Positions 22,027 through 43,630 of a stretch of 64,000 bases of DNA are shown in pieces. The position numbers and the translations under genes were made by a program. Below the pieces are notes generated by a model, which worked only from the letters and a program-made list of their open reading frames with translations, did no database searches and was not told the DNA's origin. This DNA comes from Lingula anatina (lineage: Eukaryota; Brachiopoda; Lingulata; Lingulida; Lingulidae). How positions within the stretch are numbered: position 1 is the first letter of the stretch; each line of letters starts with the position of its first letter. The DNA lies in assembly GCF_001039355.2 (NCBI RefSeq), contig NW_019775791.1, forward strand, positions 124,001-188,000, given 5' to 3'.

Positions 22027-25000
22027 AAAGTTTATTCCAAGAGCTCTCCATTACACATATTATTATGTTCTGCATTGTATAGATATTGACATAACTGATT
22101 GTGTTTTAATTTCAGGCTGATTTCCACATATTCTAACCTTGCATTAATTGGGTAATTTTGAGTGAAATTGGTCTAATTAAAGAGAAAAGCTAAACCAACT
22201 GCAAAAATGTGTACTCCAACAATTTATTTAATTTATTGTAAAAGATACTGAATATGAAACAACATTCGGTATTTTGTTTACAATTCAGATATTTTCTGTT
22301 TACTCTTTATATCATTCAGAGGCAGCCTAGCCACTTCCAGGGAAAGGATGTTCTACCATTTTCCGAGTTTCTCACTGACTCTTTTGGCCGACAGCACACA
22401 TATTTGAGGATTTCACTGACTGAGAGATGCAATCTGAGATGTAATTATGCTATATAAATCAATGTGCTAAAATGTTATATTAATGTTCTGCAACAAATCA
22501 TTTAAAAGGGATTGTTGTAATACACTGCATCTCTTGAAAATAAAAATAAATATCCCAAATAGCTAGCATATAAACATGGAAATAGGAGTTACAGAGAAGA
22601 ATTTTTCATTTAAATGAGGTGAAAAGATGACTGCCAGGTGAATTACAGTATCATCATATTTTTTTCTGATTTCTATATAATTTCCTATATTTCTAGGTCA
22701 ATACTGTATGCCAGAGGAGGGAGTGGATTTAACCCCCAAGAATAAACTCCTGTCCACAGAAGAGATAATAACCCTTAGTAGGCTATTCGTAAAGGAGGGG
22801 ATTGAAAAAATCAGACTAACAGGAGGAGAGCCACTCATCCGGAAAGATTTGTTAGATATAATAGGTACAGTTAGAAATATGATATATATCTATTTGTATA
22901 GTAACTAATGTGATATGCAGGTAAGATTAATGCTTCAGTGAATAGAATTGAAATGAAGACAAAAGCAACACTGTTAATTTTGTTTTTTTAGTTTCTCATA
23001 TAACAGTATGTGTGAAGAACAAAAGAGCCAGACATGGGGGAACTCACAATCAGACACATTGTGTAGTACATAGATATGGGCTAGACCATGTCTGAGGCTT
23101 TTGTTATTTTCATCTGCCATATTAAGCTCAGACACACTAATTCTGTCAGTATGGCGTATGTGACATATGCTCATGCTTTGCACTGGTGTATGTCACATTC
23201 AGTCTTGATGTTTTGTGATTGATCTACAGTATTGCTTACTATGCTCAGACTTATCATAGTTAGATCTTTGCTTCATGTATTGTTGTCTGGTGCACATGGA
23301 TATCATTTTCTGATCACTCCTCTTTGTCCATTTTTAGGTGCATTACATACTTTGAGAAGTGCTGGTTTACAGAAAATATCAATAACAACAAATGCGTTGA
23401 CATTGTCCAAGAAATTACAACAGCTAAAGACTGCTGGACTTGATCAAATTAATATCAGTCTAGACACACTTCTTCCTGCCAAGTTTGAATTTATCACTAG
23501 AAGAAAAGGATGGAATAAGGTGATTGAGGGCATTGATGCAGCTCTTGAGGAAGAAATGCATCCTGTAAAGGTAAGTTTCCAGTCTTTTATTTATTTATTT
23601 ATTTTCTCACTCTTGTTTAATTTATTTATTTTCTTGCTCATTTATTTATGATAAAAATATAAGGAAACTCTGAATGTAATGTTTATAATGACTTTTATAT
23701 CTGAACAGGTAAACTGTGTAGTGATGAGAGGGATCAATGAAGAGGAAATCTGTGATTTTGTACAGTGGACCCAAGACAAGGTACCTCTGATCACAATTTA
23801 TGATACAAAATAAGAGCATTGAATTTTTCTAAGACTAGCCAATTTACTCACAGATTTAGATAATTTTAAGGATATTTTTGATAAATGTGTCAATTGAGTG
23901 TTCTGTTTAGTCAGAGTTGCCGAAGTGATCATAGATCACTTAAAATATACATTTGTAGTTTATTGTGCTTCATGTTTGTATAACATTTGAGAGACAAGAC
24001 AGTGTGGGGAAAATGATAGTTAAAGATCCATGAAATATGTGTGAATTTTACAACTAAGACTTATTAAAAGAAGAAAAATGCAAACATTACCTAAACCTTT
24101 AAAGATGCATACAAAGTCAATTTTTTTGTCACAAAAACCAACCAAATGCCAGCATATAGTTTCAAGTAGTATAACTAAGAGAATTACCAAAAGGCATTGT
24201 TTAATTTTACCCGAAAATGATGTTTGAACAGATTTTTCTGCTGGCATTCTAAGCTGTATGTCAATGGGGCAGGAAAGTAGGTCACGGAAGTAGGTTAAAT
24301 TTACAACCAAAAATTTAAAGAAAGGAGCAGTCTAAAGGTCTTTTATGGCTGATCGAGTGGTCTATTCAGGTTAACCCTTGGCATGTCGAATTTATTTGAG
24401 TCATATAAGAATCTAGTAGAAGTGGTTTACATGTGTTACTGGGAATCCACGCTCCACCGATGCTCGGTTCGTATGTACCTTTAAGACTTATTAAAGTTAT
24501 AGCTAGTTCCAACCAGAAAGCATATTTCACTTGACTTTAAAAGTTTATTGATGATAATGATGATGGATGTATATATAATATGTATGTTATATATTTATTT
24601 ATAGGCAATTGATGTACGGTTCATTGAATATATGCCATTTGATGGGAATAAGTGGAATTCTAAGAAGATGGTTCCATATCAAGAAATGTTAGGCATCATC
24701 AGAGCTAGGTGGCCAGACCTGGAGAGATTGAGTGATGAAGTCTCTGATACTTCCAAGGTAAGTTGTCTTTATAGTAATTTATATGTGATATTGTTTGTGT
24801 TTGGTGTGTTCTTTTTGTTAAAGGTGTGTGTGACTACTGCATGCTTCCTATCTTCAGTATTTATTTTGAAAATATATGCTTATGAAAAAGCATAATATTC
24901 ATTCACAGTTCATATAAAAGTGATGGTAATGGTTTTCTTATATTAAATTTTTTTTAAATGAGTTAGCACTGCTCATTTGTCTCTACAGATTTGGTCTTGC

Positions 25001-25913
25001 AATTTTTTGACATTTATCATTCAACTGCTTTAGTGTTAGTTAGTGTATGTCTTTGAAAATTGCATATGGAATTAACTAACTTTTTTTTGCATGGCCTGGT
25101 TTGAAATGTCCAGTGGCGTTTTATTTTGATAAAAAAAAACTATTTCAGGCTTATCGGGTCCCAGGTTTTGCTGGTCAGATCGGCTTCATTACCTCAATGA
25201 GTGATAATTTTTGTGGAGGATGCAATAGGGTCAGAATTACTGCTGATGGCAATTTAAAGGTAAGTTTAATGCAGTTAATATCCAAAAGTATCTGATTACT
25301 CCATTGTTGTTAACAATGTCAGGATAAGAAGGAATACATAACATTATAGATAATCATGAAAATTTAATTGCACAATCAACAGTGATAATGAAACATGGGC
25401 TAACTTGTATTATGGCAAAGACGTATCTAAATTAACTGAGCAAGAAGTTTTTAAATGTCTGAGGTGTTAAGCGAGTGATACTATGATGATTTCCTCCCTT
25501 GCTGCCTTGCCCACCCCAGGTATGTTTATTTGGAAATGCTGAGGTGTCCCTGAGGGATGCCCTGAGATCAGGCACATCTGAGCCAGAACTCTTGGAAATA
25601 ATTGGAGCTGCAGTGAAGAGAAAGAAGAAGCAACATGCAGGTAAAAAAAGAAGAGCATGTCACTGCATGTGTTATTTTTTTCTTCTTCATTTTTGCCCCT
25701 TTAACATGCTGGAGAACTGAAGTAAAATTTTGAGGTCAGGCATTGGATTGAAAATTGTGTTGAAAGAAAAGTAGAAATATGTGAAAGTGAAGAAAAAAAA
25801 CTCTGGTTGAATTTTTTTCAACATTTTCTATTATGTGCTGCTGTTTCATATTTTCAGGCATGTTGTCCCTAGCAAAAATGAAGAACAGACCAATGATTTT
25901 GATTGGTGGGTGA
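21487..25913 (+). CDS. MOCS1: MOCS1A isoform ending in Gly-Gly-stop
   Basis: If the exon 9 donor is not used, translation runs past ATT into GGT GGG TGA (25905-25913). The product is a 399-residue MOCS1A that ends MILIGG. A C-terminal double glycine is the known functional hallmark of MOCS1A/MoaA. The same GGTGGG supplies the GTGGGT donor (from 25906) that, when spliced to 26819, removes the double glycine and stop and fuses MOCS1A to MOCS1B. Exons are otherwise those of the fusion form. Confidence 0.85.
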
Positions 25914-27798
25914 ATACTCATTTTATTTTTCACGTATGTATATATTCATCACAATACAAAAACAACTTGTGGCATACATGTACATGTATATATAGAAATG
26001 CAATGCAAGACATTAATATTTGAATCATCATTTCCTTCTTATTCCCTGTTTATATATTTATATAACTGAAATTGGAAATGAATAAAATCATTGCCGTTCT
26101 CAGAAAGGTTTTATTTTATACAGAAAGACATTGGCAAAAGGCCATTCCATAGTTTTATGTTTGTTACAAAATGTAGAAAAAATGAATCTTGGCAGCTATT
26201 AAGTAGTGTAAATATGCACAAACTTTTAATGATGACAGTAGTGATAGTTGCCTACTATATATATGCTAACTTATAAGGTAAAAAAAATTCTATCATCACA
26301 TCTTGATTAAAATGAAAAGTGCTTATCGTAACAGAGAGAAACAGGAAAAGTTCATGATATTTAAGAAGAAACATCTTTGAAGTATGCCAATCTGTTATTA
26401 TCTTCACATTACTCTAGTTTTCTAAATTCAAAAGGGACTTAAACTCATCGTTCATTATTTTTTATCATGAATGAGATTAATCTTTATAAGCCTCTGTGAA
26501 GAGTTACGGTGGTATAATTAAAGAGGGAACAATCAGCTTTAAGTACTTTTAGTCTAACCTCATTGGAAAATGACTAGGGATTCTGAATTTTTTGTTGCGA
26601 ATTGAATTGATAGTTTGTGGCTAGTAAATATTTATTAAGTTTTAATTTTTGATTTGAAATAAGTTTTATTGATGTAGGAGTAAGAAAATATGCAAATAAT
26701 GATGATGGGTTAAGTTCAATATTTCCCTGTACTTGACTAATTATTTATTTGCTCATCCAAAATATATTGTGGACTAGTCAAATATTGATTATTCATTGAA
26801 TATATATATTTTTTACAGATAACAAACACCAAACTGTGATGCCAAAATTTACTGCAAAATACGCACAGTGTCATTTTAAGAGTGCTACTGAAGGCATGAA
26901 GAGTCCCATGTATAACATTAAACACTGTTCATTACCTGGACAGGGATTTGTATTTTATTCACAGAATTCTTATATGCAAACCCAGTATGATGGTGTTTCT
27001 TGTCGACATTACTCAAAGAAAACAAGTGACATCAGTGGGGACAAGGAGCACCATCAGAATACCAAAGAGAAAGATCAACAGAAGCAATATACAAATTTAG
27101 AAAGTGACTGTGTGACTGACATTGACACCATGAAGTACTGGGGGAGTGATTACTATACTTTTGTTAACACAAATAATCAAAAGAAATTAAAAGGTGCTGA
27201 CAGTGGAATGAACCCTCCACTTGCATTTGTCCAAAATAATAATCCACCCAAGTATCCAGATGTTGATACCACATACAGTGAACATTACAACAAGATTTCC
27301 CAGCTGCCATCAGAAATTGATGTCCCTGAATTGACCCACATTGATATGGAGGGCAAGGCACAGATGGTGTCTGTTGGACACAAGAAGAACACACTGAGAA
27401 CAGCCACAGCATCAGGTGTAATCACAGTGGGAAAAGAAGTGTTCCACCTCATAGAATCCAACCAGGTGAAAAAGGGCGATGTGTTGACTGTGGCAAAACT
27501 AGCTGGGATCATGGGTGCAAAACAGTGTTCAAACTTAATCCCACTGTGCCACAACATTCCTTTGAATTCCATTGAGGTAGAGCTCAGTTTGGATGCAGTC
27601 TCTCACAGTATTCTCATTGAGGCAACTGTTTCCTCTTCTGGAAAAACTGGTGTTGAGATGGAGGCTCTCACTGGAGTCACTATTGCTGCCCTGACTGTGT
27701 ATGATATGTGTAAGGCTGTCACGCACAAGATGGTCATCCATGACATCAAATTATTGTCTAAATCTGGTGGTCAGAGGGGAGACTATAAATATAAGTAA
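21487..27798 (+). CDS. MOCS1: MOCS1, molybdenum cofactor biosynthesis protein 1 (MOCS1AB fusion form), complete
   Basis: Makes cyclic pyranopterin monophosphate from GTP, the first step of Moco synthesis, in mitochondria. Exons: 21487-21651, 22320-22440, 22697-22864, 23338-23570, 23709-23780, 24605-24757, 25149-25259, 25520-25640, 25858-25905, 26819-27798; 2172 nt, 723 aa. The N-terminus is Arg/Ser/Ala-rich without early acidic residues, like a mitochondrial presequence. The radical-SAM half (MoaA-like) shows the CxxxCxxC cluster in [45 protein letters not shown] and the second 4Fe-4S ligand set [18 protein letters not shown]. The last exon carries a ~170-residue linker and then the MoaC-like cPMP synthase half ([53 protein letters not shown]). 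All joins are GT-AG and in frame. Polyadenylation hexamers follow at 28365 and 29099. Confidence 0.96.
21977..22022. repeat. (TA)n microsatellite in MOCS1 intron 1
   Basis: A run of about 23 TA dinucleotides between MOCS1 exons 1 and 2. Confidence 0.95.
24099..24484. mobile_element. TTAA-flanked MITE, copy 1 (in MOCS1 intron 5)
   Basis: A 386-bp segment recurs at 44523-44895 at roughly 90% identity. It has imperfect terminal inverted repeats (AG-R-T-R-CATAC at the left; GTATGTACCT at the right) and is bounded by TTAA at 24099-24102 and 24481-24484. TTAA target duplication is characteristic of piggyBac-type insertion, but the termini do not show the usual CCC ends, so the family is left open. 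It has no coding capacity. Confidence 0.75.
27001..27018 (+). other. Candidate internal mitochondrial processing site in MOCS1AB
   Basis: The linker between the two catalytic halves encodes CRHYSK. R-x-Y followed by S is the classic R-3 pattern of mitochondrial processing peptidase/Icp55 cleavage. MOCS1AB is known to be matured inside mitochondria to release MOCS1B, and this is the best-looking motif in the linker. Assignment is inference from motif alone. Confidence 0.35.
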
Positions 27799-29605
27799 TA
27801 CTGCTGTGATGAACTGTGAAACAGAAAATTTAAAAAAAAAACAATATCATGTGTTGACAACGATCAGGTAGACAGGGAAAAGTAAATAGTTCAAATATTA
27901 GTAAAATTGTTATACTGAAAAAAGATTAAAGAATGTTAATTGTTGATAAAGTCGGTGAGACAGGGGAATGAGAGTAAACTTTTAGCATTGAAAGAGTGTT
28001 TCAAATATTTGACATGTTTTTAAAAAGCTATTTTTATAAGTTAAATGTTAAATTAAGTTTTTAAAGGATCTATTTTGGTTCCATTATGGTGTTGTTCAGC
28101 ATGGGTATGTCAGAAAAATGCTTTAATTGGGTAATGTTTACGTCTTCCTGGTGACTTGTCATTTTATTGATAAAAATCTAAAAGTAATATCATGTTATAC
28201 ATTACTTATTTGAAATTGTTTTGTAAAAAAATTTAAGTCGAAACCTCTGGTAAAAAATTGTTTTTGATAGATGTAATTGATTTTGATATTAGTTGACATT
28301 GGAATGTCAAATGAATTTTTAAAATTTTGTTTATAGTTATTTTACAATATTCAGAAGCTGGTATAATAAAGAGATTTTCAAAATTGTATTTATATTTTAT
28401 TAAAAAAGAGATTCTGTGTGTTATTGGTTGTGGGTTAATATGGAATTGCTTATGATGGAATCAGTGAAATTGATTGACTTAACCGATATTACTCTCTTTT
28501 GTATTTAAGCTATCAGTGAGTTAATGGAAATTGTGCTATGGGCAAACAATAAGAAAGTGACAACAATATTGTTATTAAACTGGGCATTTAGATACCATGG
28601 TCAAAGAAATGGTTCATTTGATTGATGATCATCAGTCTCAAATTCTCTGCCAGTGACTGTAATTACATGTATTACTAGTAGTATCTCAGATGCATTTTTA
28701 AATTATTTTAGTAATGGGATTTATTACTCCTTCAAAATTGCTTTGTGAGTGAAAGATGAAACTGGGAAAGATGGGTTCCTTTGCAAAAGTGGTCTTAAGA
28801 GTATTTTAATACAATGTTTTGGGATTTTTTGTATGAAGTGACGGATGGTAGAAGGTGAAAAATGGTTTGACACCCATCGGGGACAAATTCAAATTCCACA
28901 AACTTCTACTTTGGTAGATTTTAAAGATTTAAGTGATATCAGACACTGTTTCAGCTATCTTCCTTTTTTATTTTGATTTATTTTTAGAAACTGTGCTTGT
29001 AAATGATTAATTATTTATAGGTTGTGAAAACTGTCCGTATTTTAGCTGTTAACGAAGTGTATTAATAGGAAAATTGGGTTTCCATTATCAATTTCATTAA
29101 TAAACAGTAAACAAAGCACTTATTGTTTCCTTTTATTTAGTTATTCAAATTTCATAATTCAACAGTTCGAGCTTGGTTACACTGTAACATGCATGGATTC
29201 TATAAACTGCGCATATAGATTTTCACGGATGACATTTGTAGCCCAGAGAATTATGTAAACAAAGCTAATTATATGCAATTTATTTATGCGTAATTTTCCC
29301 CGTGACATTTCTTCTACAATAGTTAGAACCCCTACATGGGCCCCAGGGTTTCTTCGGTGGCAATGTTGAATAGAATTATGTAAATCATTCATAAATGCTA
29401 TACAGTAATAAACAATAACTAACGATATTCGCTATACTCCAAATGATAAACCAAAATGTCACTGATGCTGAATATTGCCGTCGTTTGCAAATTTCTTATT
29501 GGCTTGATATTGCGATACATTTATCTCCTGTCTGTTGTGGTTTGAATTCGTAGTACTTAAGTCGTAGTTTGAATCGGGACAGCGCTTTTAAGTTACACGG
29601 CGAGA
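27799..29605. other. MOCS1 3' UTR and intergenic sequence
   Basis: AT-rich non-coding sequence after the MOCS1 stop. Plus-strand AATAAA hexamers at 28365-28370 and 29099-29104 are the candidate polyadenylation signals. No coding exon is recognisable before the next gene's start at 29606. Confidence 0.6.
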
Positions 29606-39706
<10,101 letters not shown>

Positions 39707-41069
39707 ACATTAAATCCACCATAACAACAGGCAGGCAGACGACAGAAGAAGATTCAGGTAATCTTAAATAAAGTGCACAAGTTCAGAGGTCAAGATTATA
39801 ATATCCAGACAATTCTGAGGCCAAATAAAAAAATCTCATTTTTTATTAGCTGAGATATTTTTGAGTGTTTTAAAAAAGCAAAAATAGCAGCCATGTTAAT
39901 TATTATGACAAAATGAACAATAAAGACTTCCTGACGGCGCAAAATCTAAACATATCAAATTAACTTTGATAGGTTGCTTCTAGTAAGTTTAACATGTAAA
40001 TTACAGGTGCTACGTAAAACGAACCACGGATTTTGGAAAAGCAATTTGTCTTTATTTAAATAGAAAGTTTAAATATGAAAAGAATTTAGATATATCTATG
40101 GAAAATAGTAGTATTGTAGTGCGAGGAAGCAAATGAAATATTCAAATTTTGGTCAATTATGATCTAACTAGATACAATTATTTAACTCACAAAAAGTACA
40201 CGTGGTATAGAAATTTTAACATTTGAAATTCAACTATCTGATACTTCAGTATCTGTTGATGGGCATGTAACTGTTGGTCAGTGTTTGCAATCGCTTTAAC
40301 ATGGCACATGAGGATTGAGTTTTTTTTTTTTTTAATTTTTAAACGAAGCATCTACTGGTGGTTTTGCTTTAATTATCGACAGAACACATTTTACCGTTGC
40401 CACTAAGTCTCAGCTGGACAGAACGTTATATGATTGCGTGTATTTCATCACATTGGCATGCTTAATTTTATTAGATGTTTGCTAATTGAAATAAAAAATA
40501 TCTATTCGGTTTTTAAAGTAGAGATGCTTTTCCTGTGAAGAGAACATTGATTTTAATGTCATTTCCATGCATATATTTGCAAATATTGATTTTTGAAATA
40601 GGTTTGTTCAATGGGTTCAAAACAAATTACCGAAGTGGTTTTTCTTTCGCCCAAAAGCATTAAAATTTTGCGTATGGCCTCTGGCTATGAAACAAAAAGA
40701 TGACGTGTCAATATGCAAGGAGTGGTATCAGTCAATACAGCAGAAAAAGTGCATTATTTCCTTTTCAAATATTTATATACATTACCACGGGCATAAAAAT
40801 TAAAGTTAATGTAAATGTTGATATCAGCTGTTCTTATTACTTCCTTCTGTTTTGTAATTTATACGAGCCTTAAGTTTGAATCAATCGATAATCCGTCCGT
40901 TGGTCGTAGACAATGTCAGAATATACCAATTGTCTGTACATTTATTGCTTTTAATATATTTTGCAAAATTATCCGTATGTATGTTTTCTCATGCGTTCAC
41001 AAATGGAGACCTGACTGTCATAAAAAATTCATAATCACTTAATATAAGCTCCGATGTCTCCTGTGCGCG

Positions 41070-41122
<53 letters not shown>

Positions 41123-43630
41123 AAAAACGACGAGTAAGTCTATCGCTGTACAGAGAAAACTATACATAAAATTATTAAATAAATTTGTTTTCGTTCAAAC
41201 TATATTTTTGTGGTTTCTAATTAGTTATAGAAGCGGCTATAACGCGCCCATACTGAACATTCCTGAAACGGTGAATTACAAATTTATTAGCCAAAAAGCA
41301 TTGTGTTGTTATCTGTCTGTTATTCGGAGCTGAAGGAGTTCCTGCAAGGCATTATAAGTTACCGTTGTCAATCGACCGTCACTTCTCCATGAGCATAATT
41401 GGCACATTTTGAAAAGAACATTGCATAATGGATTGAGATGTGATAGATGTTGGGCACTTTAAAGCTAATCTTATAATTTTTTTACATAATATGCGCCTAC
41501 TTTATGTTCAATCGAATCACTCAAGTGAGTTGCTGAGGAAACGATTGTATTGTGCTGCTATAAATAGTAGCCATTTCACGCGTCATTAACTTACAATACA
41601 ATAGTATATACATAACAATAATCTACACATAAGCTTTTACCATTTCCTTAACCTTTTGTGATGCCACACTAAGCTATTTGCATAGCCCACGCTTAATTAA
41701 GTACAACTTCAATAAAGTCAGTTTAAACAATAAAATTTATGTCGGCTGATGGGTCGCGCAAAGACCAATGTATGATACATTATTCCGATGTCTCACGCTT
41801 ACACAAATGCAGTGACAGGAGTAATACCTTCTTATAATGTGTATTTCACATTTCCCAATGAAGTATACTGCAAACCTTTGTTTCATGGAATAATTCAAAT
41901 TTTTTATGAGCGCGATCACGGGCTTAAAACTATTATGAGTGTGTTAGGTAAAAGCGATCGTCTTGAATCGTGCGCCAGTAATGAATTAGAAAGTAGCGCT
42001 TGTTACATAAATGGAATCATAGAAAAAAGAGTGTGAAAACCAATGATTATTGGTTCAGTTGTTTGTTATCGTAACTGTCTGGAACTAAAGTTACTTTTAT
42101 GTCTCCTCATTAACTCAAGCGAAAGGATAAGTAAATGACAAACACAGATGTAGTGTTCGAAATTTGGCCGGTAGCGGCCGCTTTTATTGAAAGGTCCCTC
42201 TTGTAAAGAATGGTGTTAGATATTATATAGCATTAGATAATGTTAATTAGTTAAAATAACGTAATGTTATATCTTAAAAAATAAATATCAAAACAAATAG
42301 TGCAAACATTTTCGGTCACCTCAACCCACCTACTGAACTAACGAGAGAAATTATCGATATTTCTGTTTCAAAACCAGACGTCTCCTTCGAAAAGCGATTG
42401 TCGCAGTGTGATATAACAGGTGCGTGTAGCACAAAAAAGCCCTAGGCTTTTAAATTCGCCACGCAAAAAAGACGCAATTACACCGAACAATGTATCTCTT
42501 TTATTGTTTCTTTGACATTTAACAGCAGCGAAATGTTTATTTCCGAACCGCAAGTGTGAATGTCTTATATCAGTTAGAAGGTTATTTAAAGGCTATATCT
42601 AATCCTGAGATGTATTTTCCTCTTTTCCTGTGAATATTTGCATGGCATTGTCAAAAAGAAGGCAATGGAAAATTCGAAACGTCTCAGTAAAGTTAAACAT
42701 TATGTGGTAAAATTAACATGGCACCTGCCATTCAGTTACTTTGAATACCCAGCAGGTATAAATCAATAGTCCGGTAATGAGCACTGGGTCCATGTTCTTT
42801 TTTTTTCATAGAAATTACTGCACTTTAAACAGATCCAGCCAAAGGACCTTGCAACAGTGTCACGTTTCGTTTTCATACGAACGGGGCTTGTAAGCGCGGA
42901 TGTCGAGCGTATTAAATTGGAGAGAAATGCTTGGAAACTATCGATTTCCTCATGGTAAAAGAAGAATGCATTAACACAGCCGAAACGGCCTCAGTTTTTA
43001 GATTAACATAGCTAATTGTTAAAAGCCTAAAATATTGAATTTATTCGTTGACTAAATGAAAAATCTTTATTGCCTTATCGCATAATGGCCAGAAATGTTA
43101 AACTATTGATCGGGTTTATATCGTGATTCGGCCAAATACTTTTGTAAACAAAACGGAAACAAAGGTACAGAAACGAATAGAGCTGCTCAGCGCTTGCGCA
43201 CATTATAGAGATAAAGTAAATATTTTCTCTTCTGCTTAAACATGTAGCAGTAAGTAACTTGATAAAAAGCTATCAATGCCAGTGACGGCGAATGCTCTCT
43301 GAAACTGAATAAGACCTAAACGCCAACATCGCAGATCAAAAAGGATACACTTGGTACCAACGGAAGTTTTGCTGGTATGCAGCTCTTTTGCATATATCAT
43401 GTGATTTAAAAGAACATGAATACCTTTTTTTTAGAAAAAAGTAAAAAAACATTTAGGTGTGTGTAAAAAAATGAATCAAGATGTAAACGTTCGCTACAAT
43501 ATTTTATGCCTTTGGCGTGAAAACTGCTGACCAATGGAACAAGTTTCATGGTTTGCTTTGTGAAAAAAGTCTGAAAGCAAACTGAATACGAATTGCTTAA
43601 CCTGCAGCCAGGACGACTGAAGCTCAAAGC
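39707..43630. other. Intergenic region between the two receptor genes
   Basis: No coding exon recognised in 3.9 kb. It holds the lectin gene's 3' UTR (AATAAA at 39767-39772), a compound (CG)n(CA)n(A)n microsatellite and AT-rich unique sequence. An 82-codon open frame at 41788-42036 shows no domain and is not called. The promoter of the downstream gene should lie near the right end; I see no clear TATA or initiator. Confidence 0.6.
41064..41127. repeat. Compound (CG)n(CA)n(A)n microsatellite
   Basis: Alternating GC, then AC, then a 28-base poly-A run. The CG/CA part is a potential Z-DNA-forming purine-pyrimidine alternation. Confidence 0.92.

Noticed and set aside
27164-27741. Antisense open frames under MOCS1B
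   Set aside because: Shadows of the conserved MoaC-like coding exon.
41064-41127. Possible regulatory Z-DNA element
   Set aside because: A simple microsatellite explains it; nothing else indicates function.
41788-42036. 82-codon open frame between the receptor genes
   Set aside because: No recognisable domain, promoter or splice context; could be chance.
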